From contig JAJPJT010000017.1 of assembly GCA_021324095.1 (NCBI GenBank), positions 18,126-82,125 of the forward strand: a DNA stretch of 64,000 bases, written 5' to 3'. This DNA is from Gammaproteobacteria bacterium (GTDB lineage Bacteria > Pseudomonadota > Gammaproteobacteria > Xanthomonadales > Rhodanobacteraceae). The first letter of the stretch is position 1, and every line of letters starts with the position of its first letter. Both the position numbers and the translations under genes were made by a program. The notes under the pieces are model-generated. The model saw only the letters and a list, made by a program, of their open reading frames with translations, made no database searches and was not told where the DNA came from. This document shows positions 51,916 to 61,434 of this stretch, in pieces.

Positions 51916-54831
51916 ATGATCCAGCACTCCCCCACCCTGCACGACCTCGAGCAGCACGATGCTTTCATTGCCCGCCATATCGGTCCGGATGATGCCGAAA
52001 TCGCACGCATGCTGCAGGCAGTCGGTTACGACTCGCTCGACGCGCTGGTCGATGCGATCGTGCCTGCCGCGATCCGCCAGAAGAACCCGCTGGCGCTGCC
52101 GCCGGCCATCACGGAAACCGAAGCGCTGGCAAAAATCCGCGCGCTCGCCGACAAGAACCAGGTTTTCAAGTCGTTCATCGGCCAGGGCTATTACGGCACC
52201 CACACCCCGCTGGTGATCCTGCGCAACGTCCTCGAAAACCCCGCGTGGTACACGGCGTACACGCCGTACCAGGCGGAGATTTCCCAGGGACGCATGGAGG
52301 CGCTGATCAATTTCCAGACGATGTGCGCCGATCTGACGGGTATGGAAATCGCCAATGCCTCGCTGCTGGACGAAGCCACCGCCGCGGCGGAGGCGATGAC
52401 GCTGGCCAAGCGCTCGTCGAAATCGAAGTCGCACGTTTTCTTCGTGTCGAAGCACGTGCACCCGCAGACGATCGAAGTATTGAAGACGCGCGCCGAACCA
52501 CTTGGCATCGAGCTTCGCATCGACGACGAAGCTGACGCCGCGAACGTCGATTGCTACGGCGCGCTGCTGCAATATCCCGACACGTTCGGCACGATCCGGG
52601 ACTACAAGTCGCTTTGCGATGCGCTGCACGCGAAAGGCGCGCTGGTCGCGGTTGCGACCGATCTGCTTGCGCTGACGCTGATCACGCCGCCGGGCGAATG
52701 GGGCGCAGACATCGTGGTCGGCAACTCGCAGCGCTTCGGCGTGCCGTTCGGCTTCGGCGGCCCGCACGCCGCGTTCATGGCCTGCCGCGACGCGTACAAG
52801 CGTTCGCTGCCGGGCCGCCTGATCGGCGTGTCGAAAGATGCGCAGGGCGACAATGCGTACCGCCTGACGCTGCAGACGCGCGAGCAGCACATCCGACGCG
52901 AGAAGGCGACTTCCAACATCTGTACCGCGCAGGTGCTGCTCGCCGTGATGGCGGCGATGTACGCGGTGTATCACGGCCCGGAAGGCCTGGTCCGCATCGC
53001 GCGCCGCACGCACCGGCTCGCCGCGATCCTCGCCGCGGCATTGCGCCAGGCCGGCATCGAAGTCGGCGACGATTTCTTCGATACGCTGCACGTCACCGGC
53101 ATCGACGCGCACACCATCCATGCGATGGCGAACGCGGCGCACGTCAACCTGCGCCATATCGATGCGAACTCGCTCGCTATCAGCCTCGACGAAACCACCA
53201 CGCGCGACGACGTCCACCAGCTCGCCGCGCTGTTCGGCGCGCGAATCGACGACATCGATGCGCTGGACCGCGGGACGCCGGACGCGCTGCCCGATTCGCT
53301 GGTACGCAATTCCGCGTTCCTGACGCATCCCGTGTTCAACAGCTACCGCAGCGAACACGAGATGCTGCGGTATCTCCGCCAGCTCGCGGACAAGGATCTC
53401 GCGCTCGATCGCAGCATGATCCCGCTGGGTTCGTGCACCATGAAGTTGAACGCGACCGCCGAAATGATCCCGGTCACCTGGCCCGAGTTCGCGAACATCC
53501 ATCCGCTGGCACCCGCCGAGCAGTGGCGCGGCTACCGCGAGCTGATCGACGGGCTGGAAGCGATGCTGATCGCGATCACGGGCTACGACGCGGTCAGCCT
53601 GCAGCCGAACGCCGGCGCGCAGGGCGAGTACGCGGGCCTGCTCGCGATCCGCGCGTACCACCACGCGAACGGCCAGGCGCAGCGCGACGTGTGCCTGATT
53701 CCCGAATCGGCGCACGGCACCAACCCGGCGTCCGCCCAAATGTGCGGCATGACGGTAGTGGTCACCCGTTGCGACGCAAACGGCAACGTGGACGTCGACG
53801 ACATCCGCGCCAAGGCCGAGAAATACGCAGACCGGCTCGCGGCGATCATGCTGACGTATCCATCCACGCACGGGGTGTTCGAGGAAGAGATCGCGAAGAT
53901 CTGCGAGATCGTGCACCAGCACGGCGGGCAGGTTTACACCGACGGCGCGAATTTGAACGCGCTGTGCGGCGTCGCGCGCCCGGGCCGCTGGGGTTCGGAC
54001 GTGTCGCACCTCAACCTGCACAAGACGTTCTGCATCCCGCACGGCGGCGGCGGTCCCGGCATTGGGCCGTGCGCGGTGAAGTCGCACCTGGCGGCGTACC
54101 TCCCGCGCGCTTTTCACCCCTCTCCCTCCGGGAGAGGGGACGGGGGTGAGGGTACGGACCCGCGCGAAGGCGGCATGGTCTCCGCCGCCACCTTCGGCAG
54201 CGCGTCCATCCTGCCGATCTCGTGGATGTACATCACGATGATGGGCCGCGAAGGCGTCCTGAAGGCGACGCAGGTCGCGCTGCTCAACGCGAACTATTTG
54301 TCGAAGCGCCTCGCGCCGCACTACCCCACGCTCTACACCGGCCGCAACGGCCTCGTCGCGCACGAATGCATCCTCGACATCCGTCCGCTGGAAAAGTCGA
54401 GCGGCGTCACCGCCGAGGACGTCGCCAAGCGCCTGATCGATTTCGGCTTCCACGCGCCGACGCTATCGTTCCCGGTGCCCGGAACCCTGATGGTCGAGCC
54501 AACCGAATCGGAATCGCTGCACGAACTCGACCGCTTCATCGACGCGATGATCCAGATCCGGGAAGAGATCCGCGCGATCGAAGACGGCCGGCTGGATCGA
54601 GAGGATAATCCGCTGAAACACGCGCCGCACACCGCGAGTGCCGTGTCGGCCAGCGAATGGAGCCATGCGTATCCGCGCGAACTGGCGGCGTATCCGCTGG
54701 CCTCGCTGAAGCATGCCAAGTACTGGCCTCCGGTCGCGCGCGTCGACAACGTGTACGGCGACAAGCACGTGTTCTGCTCGTGCGTGCCGGTCGAAGCGTT
54801 CAAGGAAGAGGACGCGGCAATCAAGCCCTGA
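51916..54831 (+). CDS. gcvP: glycine dehydrogenase (decarboxylating), P protein of the glycine cleavage system
   Basis: 971 residues from the ATG at 51916; an upstream ATG at 51868 lies in the repeat and is less likely. Full-length homodimer-type P protein with both halves: '[17 protein letters not shown]' and [12 protein letters not shown] at the start, [20 protein letters not shown] in the first half, and the PLP lysine Lys703 in [17 protein letters not shown]. It decarboxylates glycine and loads the aminomethyl group on lipoyl GcvH. Residues about 733-750 ([16 protein letters not shown]) come from an in-frame family A repeat in a surface-variable loop. gcvT and gcvH are not in the window. 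Confidence 0.96.
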   Translation: MIQHSPTLHDLEQHDAFIARHIGPDDAEIARMLQAVGYDSLDALVDAIVPAAIRQKNPLALPPAITETEALAKIRALADKNQVFKSFIGQGYYGTHTPLVILRNVLENPAWYTAYTPYQAEISQGRMEALINFQTMCADLTGMEIANASLLDEATAAAEAMTLAKRSSKSKSHVFFVSKHVHPQTIEVLKTRAEPLGIELRIDDEADAANVDCYGALLQYPDTFGTIRDYKSLCDALHAKGALVAVATDLLALTLITPPGEWGADIVVGNSQRFGVPFGFGGPHAAFMACRDAYKRSLPGRLIGVSKDAQGDNAYRLTLQTREQHIRREKATSNICTAQVLLAVMAAMYAVYHGPEGLVRIARRTHRLAAILAAALRQAGIEVGDDFFDTLHVTGIDAHTIHAMANAAHVNLRHIDANSLAISLDETTTRDDVHQLAALFGARIDDIDALDRGTPDALPDSLVRNSAFLTHPVFNSYRSEHEMLRYLRQLADKDLALDRSMIPLGSCTMKLNATAEMIPVTWPEFANIHPLAPAEQWRGYRELIDGLEAMLIAITGYDAVSLQPNAGAQGEYAGLLAIRAYHHANGQAQRDVCLIPESAHGTNPASAQMCGMTVVVTRCDANGNVDVDDIRAKAEKYADRLAAIMLTYPSTHGVFEEEIAKICEIVHQHGGQVYTDGANLNALCGVARPGRWGSDVSHLNLHKTFCIPHGGGGPGIGPCAVKSHLAAYLPRAFHPSPSGRGDGGEGTDPREGGMVSAATFGSASILPISWMYITMMGREGVLKATQVALLNANYLSKRLAPHYPTLYTGRNGLVAHECILDIRPLEKSSGVTAEDVAKRLIDFGFHAPTLSFPVPGTLMVEPTESESLHELDRFIDAMIQIREEIRAIEDGRLDREDNPLKHAPHTASAVSASEWSHAYPRELAAYPLASLKHAKYWPPVARVDNVYGDKHVFCSCVPVEAFKEEDAAIKP
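54117..54155. repeat. dispersed palindromic repeat, family A copy 3, inside gcvP
   Basis: CCCCTCTCCCTCCGGGAGAGGGG, then ACGGGGGTGAGGG: the core and arm of family A. Its presence keeps the reading frame of gcvP open and adds about 13 codons. Confidence 0.78.
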
Positions 54832-54870
54832 GCGCGCACATCTGCGAAATGCTCCGCGGCCGCGCAGGAA

Positions 54871-54896
54871 TTCCCTCTCCCGAAGGGAGAGGGGTC
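54871..54896. repeat. dispersed palindromic repeat, family A short copy 4
   Basis: TTCCCTCTCCCGAAGGGAGAGGGG forms an 8-9 base-pair hairpin between the convergent gcvP and sirtuin genes. It reaches the sirtuin stop codon (54895-54897). Confidence 0.72.
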
Positions 54897-55728
54897 AAAG
54901 CATCGCCAACATCGCATTCAATACTTCCCCGCACTCGCCCTCCACCTTGAACGCGAACAGATCGTCGCCGCGCGTGCGCCCGCGGTTCACCGCGACGACG
55001 TCGATGCCTTGCGCGACGGCAGCCCGCACCAGCCGGAAGCTCGACCACACCATCAGCGACGAGCCGACCACCAGCACGCCGTCGGCCGATTCCACGGCGG
55101 CGAGCGCCGCCATGGTGGTCTCGCGCGGAACCGATTCGCCGTAGAACACCACGTCCGGCTTCAGCATCCCGCCGCACACCTCGCACGCAGGTTTCTCGAA
55201 CGCCGAGAAGTCCACGTCTTCGAGATCGGCGTCGCCATCGGGCGCGATGCGCGCCATCGATGCACTCCAGCCCGGGTTCGCCGCGCGCAGCCGAACCTGG
55301 AATTCATCGCGATCGAAGCGGCGCCCACATGCGAGGCAGCGGACCACGTCCAACCTTCCGTGCAGATCGATCACGCTGCGGCTGCCCGCGCGCTGGTGCA
55401 AGCGGTCGACGTTCTGCGTGACGATCTGCCTGACGTAACCCGCCTGTTCCAACTGCGCCAACGCACGATGCGCGGCGCTCGGCTGCGCCGCTTCGAACAT
55501 CGGCCAGCCGACGAAGCTGCGCGCCCAGTAACGCCGGCGCACCGCATCGCTGCCCACGAAGTCCCGATACTGCACGGGCGGCGAACGCTTCCAGTTGCCG
55601 TCGCCATCGCGGTAATCGGGAATGCCGGAACCCGTACTGACGCCGGCGCCGCTGATAACGATCACGTGAGAACGCGCGGCGAGCCACGCTGCAAGCCGCG
55701 CGACGTCCGTCACGGAAGAGGTCCTCAT
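54895..55728 (-). CDS. SIR2-family NAD-dependent protein deacylase (sirtuin, class II-like)
   Basis: 277 residues from the ATG at 55728, which follows GGAAGG; a GTG at 55770 would add 14. NAD-dependent removal of acyl groups from lysines, in the cytoplasm. Motifs in order: VISGAGVSTGSGIPDYRDGDG, TQNVDRLHQRAG, the catalytic His in DLHGRLD, a zinc site with CLAC and CEVCGG, and 'VLVVGSSLMVWSSFRLVRAA'. The long insert between the Cys pairs and the GIPDYR form resemble SIRT4-like class II sirtuins, in which lipoamidase or deacylase activity is known for relatives. Convergent with gcvP, so a lipoyl link is tempting but unproven. Confidence 0.92.
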   Translation of the reverse strand: MRTSSVTDVARLAAWLAARSHVIVISGAGVSTGSGIPDYRDGDGNWKRSPPVQYRDFVGSDAVRRRYWARSFVGWPMFEAAQPSAAHRALAQLEQAGYVRQIVTQNVDRLHQRAGSRSVIDLHGRLDVVRCLACGRRFDRDEFQVRLRAANPGWSASMARIAPDGDADLEDVDFSAFEKPACEVCGGMLKPDVVFYGESVPRETTMAALAAVESADGVLVVGSSLMVWSSFRLVRAAVAQGIDVVAVNRGRTRGDDLFAFKVEGECGEVLNAMLAML

Positions 55729-55793
55729 TAATTCCACGCCTTCCGGATTCTCTGCACTCACGCTGTTCACCGTCTGGGAAAGCTCTGATCATT

Positions 55794-55862
55794 GGCCGTT
55801 CACCCTTCGATACCTCAGGGCGAACGGCCTAGTATTGCTCCCGTTTGCGGTGAGGTATCGAA
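55794..55862. repeat. inverted pair of REP-like sequences between sirtuin and SDR genes
   Basis: GGCCGTTCACCC (55794-55805) pairs with GGGCGAACGGCC (55818-55829), one mismatch. The 12-base loop between them, TTCGATACCTCA, is exactly complementary to TGAGGTATCGAA at 55851-55862. The first hairpin resembles the common REP sequence CGTTCGCCCTGAG...TCGAAGGG; the second part looks like a decayed inverted copy. Confidence 0.7.
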
Positions 55863-55949
55863 CCACGAATGAAATGAAGCAAATTCAGAAGTTCCCAAGG
55901 GCGCGCCGACGGCTGCCCAAAGCGGCCACGACCGCGCGACAATGCGTGC

Positions 55950-56855
55950 ATGCACGCCCTCAATACCCGCGCAGACTCCGCCTCGCTGGCCGGCAAAACC
56001 ATCGTGATCACAGGCGCGACCGGCGGCATCGGCCTCGAAGCCGCGGTGGAACTTGCGCGTCGCAGCGCGCGGGTCGTGATCACGGGCCGCGATCCCGCGC
56101 GCATTGAAGCCGCGCTGGCCGATATCCGCCGTCGCTCCGGCTCGAACAGCGTCGAAGGATTGTGCGCGGACTTCGCCTCGCAAGCCGCGGTGCGCAGGCT
56201 CGCCAAGGAAATCCTTGCACGCTGTCCGCGCATCGACGTGCTGGTCAACAACGCCGGCAGCGTGAATCCGACGCGCACGCTCACCGCGGACGGCATCGAG
56301 ACGACGTTTGCAGTCAACCATCTCGCGCCGTTCCTGCTCACGAACCTTCTGCTCGAACGGATCGTCGCCAGCGCGCCGGCGCGGATCGTCAACGTCGCCT
56401 CGGTCGCGCACACCCGAGGCACGCTCGATTTCGCTGATCTCAACTTCGGCAACGGTTACAGCATCATGCGCGCGTATTCGCGATCCAAGCTCGCGAACCT
56501 CTTGTTCACGCGCGCCCTCGCGAGGCGCCTCGCCGGCACCAGCGTCACCGTGAACGCGCTGCATCCCGGCACGGTCGCGACCGGCATCTGGGGCCATGGC
56601 GCACCCGCATCGCGCGTCGCCGGCATGCTGTTCAACGCCGTGTTCGCACCCATCAAGCGCTTTGCCATGCTCTCGCCCGAACGCGGCGCACAGACCATCA
56701 CGTACCTCGCGGCCAGTCCCGATGTCAGCAACAAGACCGGCCTCTACTTCGAAAAGAACCGGCCGAAAGAACCCGCGCCGCTTGCCTCGGACGATGCATT
56801 GGCCGAACGGCTGTGGCAGGAAAGCACGCGGCTGACGCACCTCGACGTCGCCTGA
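55950..56855 (+). CDS. short-chain dehydrogenase/reductase, retinol-dehydrogenase-like
   Basis: 301 residues. Rossmann motif TGATGGIG near residue 23, NNAGSVNP near 102, the active Ser in NVASVAH and YSRSK as the catalytic Tyr-x-x-x-Lys. The 'ANLLFTRALARRLAGTSVTVNALHPGTVATGIW' stretch places it with WWOX/retinol-dehydrogenase-like SDRs, which reduce or oxidise aldehydes and ketones with NADP. Substrate unknown. It diverges from the sirtuin gene and stands alone on its strand. The ATG at 55950 is the only one before the Rossmann motif. Confidence 0.88.
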   Translation: MHALNTRADSASLAGKTIVITGATGGIGLEAAVELARRSARVVITGRDPARIEAALADIRRRSGSNSVEGLCADFASQAAVRRLAKEILARCPRIDVLVNNAGSVNPTRTLTADGIETTFAVNHLAPFLLTNLLLERIVASAPARIVNVASVAHTRGTLDFADLNFGNGYSIMRAYSRSKLANLLFTRALARRLAGTSVTVNALHPGTVATGIWGHGAPASRVAGMLFNAVFAPIKRFAMLSPERGAQTITYLAASPDVSNKTGLYFEKNRPKEPAPLASDDALAERLWQESTRLTHLDVA

Positions 56856-56932
56856 TCTCAAGGCGTGGTGCGTGCCGGGCATCCGCACGAATTGCGATCC
56901 GTGGGATTGCGCCAAAGGCGGCTGTGCGTGCG

Positions 56933-57325
56933 CTACATGCGCGGCGAAATCGGGTGCTGCCGCCAAGGCAGCCGCGGCCGCACCACGATCCACAACGCGA
57001 CCACCCAGGCGAACACCACGACATAGGCGATCGCGAAAGCCCACAGCGGCAGCGGCAGGTAGATCACGCTTTCGATCCAGTGCGCGATCATCGGCTGCAC
57101 GTGCGAAGCACCCGAAGCATCTGCCTGCAGGATCGTCAGGAAACACGCGCGCCCGACCAGCGCCTGCACGGCCACGACGGCGAGGCTCAACAGGTGCACG
57201 AGCCGCCACCAGAATTCACGCACCCACCGCCAGCGAAACCACCCGCCGATGGGGATCAGCACGCAACCCGCGACATTGAACGCGATGATCGCGAGGTGCA
57301 GGACAAGAATGGAAAGTGCGGCCAC
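56933..57325 (-). CDS. DUF2784-family membrane protein
   Basis: 130 residues from a GTG at 57325. The first helix VAALSILVLHLAIIAFNVAG, then WFRWRWVREFWWRLVHLLSLAVVAVQALVGRACFLTILQ matches the DUF2784 core (W-x-R-x-x-x-F/W-W-R-x-x-H-L and a C-x-LT segment). Two further helices close the protein. The frame is open further upstream to 57469, but that part is read from family A repeat DNA, so the GTG at the protein's first hydrophobic residue is preferred. Function of the family is unknown. Confidence 0.72.
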   Translation of the reverse strand: MAALSILVLHLAIIAFNVAGCVLIPIGGWFRWRWVREFWWRLVHLLSLAVVAVQALVGRACFLTILQADASGASHVQPMIAHWIESVIYLPLPLWAFAIAYVVVFAWVVALWIVVRPRLPWRQHPISPRM

Positions 57326-57383
57326 TTTAAGATCGTAATCTCGCCCCGGCTCTACGCGCTCGGCTTGCAGCCGCCAAGGACAA

Positions 57384-57531
57384 ACCCCTCTCCCCTGGGA
57401 GAGGCGGAGCGAAGCGAACGCGCGCGAAGCGCGACGCGCAGCGCCGGGTGAGGGTTCGCACCCGCGCAAGATCCGACTCTGCGCGTATCCGTACCCTCAC
57501 CCCCAACCCCTCTCCCGGAGGGAGAGGGGAG
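57384..57531. repeat. two joined family A repeats
   Basis: Copy 5 (57384-57455) has CCCCTCTCCCCTGGGAGAGG and, after GCGCGAAGCGCG, CCGGGTGAGGG. Copy 6 (57493-57531) has ACCCTCACCCCCAACCCC, then CTCTCCCGGAGGGAGAG. The two are in inverted order around about 37 bases, like a BIME pair, and lie between the DUF2784 and glutathione-reductase genes. Confidence 0.75.
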
Positions 57532-57575
57532 CAAAGCAGTACCCCCTCGAGCGCCTCCTTGCTTACGATGGTGGG

Positions 57576-58919
57576 TCACCCCATCGTCACGAATTCTTCC
57601 GCCGCCGTCGGATGGATCGCCACGGTTCGGAGAAAATCGGTGTAGGTCGCACCCATGCGCACGGCCACCGCGAAGCCCTGCAGCATCTCGTCCATGCCCG
57701 GACCGATGCCGTGCAGGCCGACGACCCGCTCGTCGTCGCCCGCACACACCAGCTTCATCATGAACTTGCCGTCGCGGCCCGCAAGCGACCACAGCATCGG
57801 CGTGAACCGCGCCTTGTGGATTTTCACGGCATTGCCGTACTGCTTGCGCGCCTCCGCTTCCGACATTCCCACCGTGCCGACCGGAGGATGCGAGAACACC
57901 ACGGTCGGGATGCACGAATAATCGAGGTGCGCATCCGGCTTGCCGCCGAACAGGCGATCGGCCAGCTGCCGCCCGGCCGCGATCGCCACAGGCGTCAGCG
58001 CGGGTTTGCCGTTCACGTCGCCCAGCGCGTACACGCCTTCCACCGACGTCTTTTCGAATTCGTCGGTGATGATCTCGTCGATCTTGCCCAGCTTGACGCC
58101 AGCCGCTTCCAGCTGCAGCGACTCGACGTTCGGCAGGCGGCCGATCGCGCTGATGACCTGATCGTACGGTCCGTGCGGTGCGTGATCCGAGCAATCCAGC
58201 CACAGCCCTTCATCGTCGCGGTGCAGGCCGCGCACCGCACAACCCTCGTGATGATAGATGCCTTCCGCGCGCATCATCCCGCTCAGCGCCTGGCCGAGAT
58301 CGGCATCGAAGCGCGACAACAGGCCACCGCGCGTGATCAGGTCCACTTTTGATCCCAGCGAGCGCAACACGCCCGCCAGTTCCACGCCGATGTAGCCGCC
58401 GCCAATGATCCCGGCGCGCGCCGGGCAGTGGTCCAGCTTGAAGAACCCGTCCGAATCGATCGCGAGATCGCCGCCGGGCAATTCCGGATCGCGCGGACGT
58501 GAACCCGTCGCGATCACGATGTGCGGCGCGCGGTAATCCGCATCGGCGGCACGCAAGGTGTGCGCGTCGACGAAATGCGCCGGCGCCGGCACGTGGTTGA
58601 TGCCGAGCTCGCGCAGGCGGTTCGCGTACGACGTGCGGGCGCGCAGCACGTACGCCTCGCGATGACCCACAAACGTCGCCCAGTCCAGCATGCCCGGCTT
58701 CATGTCGAACCCCACCGCCTTCGCCATGCGTTGCGATTCGGCCAAGTCCGCCGCCAGCCACATAGCCTTCTTCGGCACGCAGCCGCGGTTGATGCAGGTG
58801 CCGCCCAGCTCGTGCGGCTCGAACAGCGTGACCCTGGCGCCGTGCCGCGCGGCGCGGATCGCCGTCGCGATGCCACCCGAGCCGCCGCCGATGACCAGCA
58901 GATCCAAATGCGAATTCAT
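57576..58919 (-). CDS. gor: glutathione-disulfide reductase
   Basis: 447 residues from the ATG at 58919, preceded by AAGGAGCCGGA. Reduces oxidised glutathione with NADPH in the cytoplasm. FAD motif [18 protein letters not shown], redox pair in [20 protein letters not shown] motif [16 protein letters not shown] followed by ITRG, FAD-contact [16 protein letters not shown], and the dimer-interface active site [13 protein letters not shown]. The [13 protein letters not shown] form and the C-terminal HPTAAEE separate it from lipoamide and mercury reductases. Its start is 23 bases after the aldo/keto reductase stop, so both lie on one transcript. Confidence 0.92.
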   Translation of the reverse strand: MNSHLDLLVIGGGSGGIATAIRAARHGARVTLFEPHELGGTCINRGCVPKKAMWLAADLAESQRMAKAVGFDMKPGMLDWATFVGHREAYVLRARTSYANRLRELGINHVPAPAHFVDAHTLRAADADYRAPHIVIATGSRPRDPELPGGDLAIDSDGFFKLDHCPARAGIIGGGYIGVELAGVLRSLGSKVDLITRGGLLSRFDADLGQALSGMMRAEGIYHHEGCAVRGLHRDDEGLWLDCSDHAPHGPYDQVISAIGRLPNVESLQLEAAGVKLGKIDEIITDEFEKTSVEGVYALGDVNGKPALTPVAIAAGRQLADRLFGGKPDAHLDYSCIPTVVFSHPPVGTVGMSEAEARKQYGNAVKIHKARFTPMLWSLAGRDGKFMMKLVCAGDDERVVGLHGIGPGMDEMLQGFAVAVRMGATYTDFLRTVAIHPTAAEEFVTMG

Positions 58920-58942
58920 TCCGGCTCCTTGCGCTGCGCCGT

Positions 58943-59890
58943 TCACGTTTCGAGCAGCGCATCCACTTCCGCCAGCATATCCGCATCAAGCTGCCACGCC
59001 GCCGCCTTTGCGTTTTGCTCGATCTGTTCGGGCCGGGTCGCGCCTGCGATGACGCTGGCGACTTCACGATGGGCGAGCAACCACGCGAATGCGAGCTGCA
59101 GCAAATCATGGCCGTGGGTCTTGCACCACGCGTCCAACTTTTCGATGCACTCCCAGTTCGCCTCGGTGAGATAACGATTAGCCAGGCGCTTAAACGCCTC
59201 GTGGGCGAAGCGGGAACCCTCCGGCAACGCCGCGTCACGATGATATCTCCCCGTCAACAAACCGCTGGCCAAGGGGAAGTACGGGACCAAGCCCAGCCCA
59301 TGCGCGGACAAGGCGGGCAGCAATTCCTTCGCGGCATTCCGCTGGACGAGGCTGAATTCGTTCTGGGCGCAGATGAAATGATTGACGCCCACTTCGCGTG
59401 CGAGCCATTCGGCATCGATCATCTGCCACGCGGCGAGGTTGCACGCGCCGATGTAGCGCACCTTGCCCGCATGGATCAGGTCATCCAGCGCGCGCAGCGT
59501 TTCCTCCATCGGCGTCAGCGGATCCGGCCAGTGCAGCCAGTAAACGTCGATCCAGTCGGTGCGCAGGCGGCCAAGGCTCGCCTCCACCGCATTCATGATA
59601 TAGCGGCGCGACGCGTCGCGGCGCGTGGCACCTTCGCGCATAGGCGATCCGAACTTGGTGGCGAGGATCACGTCATTGCGGCGCGCGCCCAGGATCTTGC
59701 CGAGCAATATTTCCGAGCCGCCACGGTTGCCGTAAGAATCGGCGGTGTCGAAGAAGTTGATGCCGGCGTCCAGCGCCGCATCGACCACCGCGCGCGTGCC
59801 GGCTTCGTCCAGCCGGCCGCCGAAGTTGTTGCAGCCCAGGCCCAATTCCGAAACCTGCAGGCCTGATCGGCCCAGCGCGCGCGTTCGCAT
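58943..59890 (-). CDS. aldo/keto reductase
   Basis: 315 residues from the ATG at 59890, after AAAGGAC. TIM-barrel oxidoreductase using NADPH. Catalytic tetrad parts are visible: Asp and Tyr in [15 protein letters not shown], Lys in VILATKFG, and His in [13 protein letters not shown] site near the end: [15 protein letters not shown]. The sequence is of the large AKR/YghZ-Tas-like group; substrate is open, with detoxification of reactive aldehydes likely beside glutathione reductase on the same transcript. Confidence 0.9.
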   Translation of the reverse strand: MRTRALGRSGLQVSELGLGCNNFGGRLDEAGTRAVVDAALDAGINFFDTADSYGNRGGSEILLGKILGARRNDVILATKFGSPMREGATRRDASRRYIMNAVEASLGRLRTDWIDVYWLHWPDPLTPMEETLRALDDLIHAGKVRYIGACNLAAWQMIDAEWLAREVGVNHFICAQNEFSLVQRNAAKELLPALSAHGLGLVPYFPLASGLLTGRYHRDAALPEGSRFAHEAFKRLANRYLTEANWECIEKLDAWCKTHGHDLLQLAFAWLLAHREVASVIAGATRPEQIEQNAKAAAWQLDADMLAEVDALLET

Positions 59891-60025
59891 GTCCTTTCGC
59901 TCCAGCACTAAAAACGGATGTTTCAGAGTAACGCGTGCGGCTTTCAGGACACGTGAACGCGCCCGCTGGTTTCCGCCCATGCGACGGGATTGACTTCGGT
60001 TGCAATCTGCCTGAGTATTAACTTA

Positions 60026-60035
60026 CGTTATAACG
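60026..60035. promoter_or_regulatory. palindrome CGTTATAACG before the AbrB/Doc pair
   Basis: Perfect 10-base palindrome in an AT-rich patch (TATTAACTTACGTTATAACG), 18 bases before the antitoxin ATG. It overlaps a likely -10 region, so it suits autorepression by the AbrB-fold antitoxin. Confidence 0.5.
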
Positions 60036-60052
60036 CACGAGTGGATCCGCCC

Positions 60053-60277
60053 ATGAAACTCAAGATCACCACCATCGGGAATTCGGCCGGCGTCATCCTG
60101 CCGAGGGAACTGCTGGCGCGCCTGCGCGTGGAAAAAGGCGACGAGCTGTACGCGCTGGAAACGCCCGACGGCATCCGGCTCACCACCTACGACCCGACCC
60201 TGGCCGCACAGATGGAAGTCGCCGAACAGGTCATGCGCAAACGTCGCGTGCTGCTGCACAAGCTGGCGGAAAGCTGA
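60053..60277 (+). CDS. AbrB/MazE-family antitoxin
   Basis: 74 residues from the ATG at 60053. Swapped-hairpin AbrB domain: MKLKITTIGNSAGVILPRELLARLRVEKGDELYA, where TTIGNSAGV(I/V)LP is the family hallmark. The rest (AEQVMRKRRVLLHKLAES) is a helical tail expected to bind and block the toxin. Its stop overlaps the toxin start as TGATG. It would neutralise the Doc protein and repress the operon; Phd is the usual partner of Doc, so this is the AbrB-type pairing. Confidence 0.9.
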   Translation: MKLKITTIGNSAGVILPRELLARLRVEKGDELYALETPDGIRLTTYDPTLAAQMEVAEQVMRKRRVLLHKLAES

Positions 60278-60729
60278 TGCTGATCGTCTGGATCGAAAAA
60301 ACCCTGGCGCTCGCGATCCACGACCGCCAGCTTGCCGAGCACGGCGGCTCCGACGGCGTGCGCGACGACAAATTGCTGGAGTCGGCACTCGCCCGCCCGC
60401 GACAGCTTCACGCGTACGGCGATCCTACCCCGGATTTGGCGGACCTTGCCGCCAGCCTTGCGTTCGGACTCGCGCGCAACCACCCGTTCGTCGACGGCAA
60501 CAAGCGCACCGCCGCGGTCGTCTGCGAAACCTTCATTGTTCTCAACGGCGCGATGCTCAAGGTCGCCGATCTGGACCTTTACCCGATGTATCTCGCCCTC
60601 GCCGAAGGCAAGCTCGACGAGCACGACTTCGCCGCGTGGTTGCGCCGGCACATCGTGCTCGCGCCGGGCAACCAGGTGAACGAAAAGCCAGCACGTTATC
60701 GGGCGGCCCGAAAGCGGGCGACCAAGTAG
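60277..60729 (+). CDS. doc: Doc (death-on-curing) Fic-fold toxin
   Basis: 150 residues. The Fic/Doc active site HPFVDGNKRTA is complete, with catalytic His, the Asp for metal, and Asn-Lys for phosphate binding. In known Doc toxins this fold phosphorylates elongation factor Tu and halts translation. The first part has 'LLESALARPRQLHAYGDPTPDLADLAASLAFGL', typical of Doc proteins. Coupled to the antitoxin by a TGATG overlap. The last 20 residues are basic and variable. Confidence 0.92.
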   Translation: MLIVWIEKTLALAIHDRQLAEHGGSDGVRDDKLLESALARPRQLHAYGDPTPDLADLAASLAFGLARNHPFVDGNKRTAAVVCETFIVLNGAMLKVADLDLYPMYLALAEGKLDEHDFAAWLRRHIVLAPGNQVNEKPARYRAARKRATK

Positions 60730-60826
60730 GGCGAACGAAGATTGTCGATTCCCTCCGCCTTCGTTCGTCGCCATCATGAGCGCGAAACGCAACGCGCCAA
60801 CCGCCACCACGACAGAGGATCGAGAC

Positions 60827-61321
60827 ATGCCCAGCGCCAAAGCATCGAGGAACATCGCGGTTTGCCTGTGGTACGACGGAAAGGCCGAGGAAGCCGCGAA
60901 CTTTTACGCCAGCACCTTCCCCGATTCGCACATCGATGCGGTGCACCGCTCACCGGGCGACTACCCGTCCGGCAAGCAGGGCGATGTGATCATGGTCGAA
61001 TTCACGGTACTCGGCCTGCCGTGCCTCGGCTTGAATGGCGGACCGCAGTTCAAGTTCGATGAAGCGGTCTCCCTGCAGGTCTACACGCGCGACCAGGCCG
61101 AGACCGATCGCTACTGGAACGCGATCGTCGGCAACGGCGGCTCGGAAAGCGCGTGCGGCTGGTGCAAGGACAAGTTCGGCCTGTCGTGGCAGATCACGCC
61201 GCGCGCCTTGATGGAAGCGGTGTCCGATTCCGACCGCGCCGCCGCCAAACGCGCCTTCGAGGCGATGATGACGATGCGGAAGATCGACATCGCCACGATC
61301 GAAGCGGCAAGGCGGGGATGA
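60827..61321 (+). CDS. VOC-superfamily protein (PhnB / 3-demethylubiquinone methyltransferase-like)
   Basis: 164 residues from the ATG at 60827, with AGAGGA nearby; an ATG at 60776 is possible but not followed by family sequence. One PhnB-type beta-alpha-beta-beta-beta module: ICLWYDGKAEEAANFY-like start, FPDSHIDAV, VMVEFTVLGLPCLGLNGGPQF and CGWCKDKFGLSWQITP. These glyoxalase-fold proteins of unknown substrate are common in soil bacteria. A 33-codon open frame right after it (to 61420) has no support as a gene. Confidence 0.87.
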   Translation: MPSAKASRNIAVCLWYDGKAEEAANFYASTFPDSHIDAVHRSPGDYPSGKQGDVIMVEFTVLGLPCLGLNGGPQFKFDEAVSLQVYTRDQAETDRYWNAIVGNGGSESACGWCKDKFGLSWQITPRALMEAVSDSDRAAAKRAFEAMMTMRKIDIATIEAARRG

Positions 61322-61434
61322 GACCGGGCGATTGGCTGCAGCAAAGGCTGCCACTGCTGGCCATTCCGGCACGGGCTGCGCCGGAATGGCGGCGGAATAC
61401 GCTGACCGCGTGGGCGTGATCCGTCTGCGGGTGC

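Noticed and set aside
61318..61420. A 33-codon open frame directly after the VOC gene
   Set aside because: Very short, no ribosome site of its own, and no recognisable sequence; likely chance.
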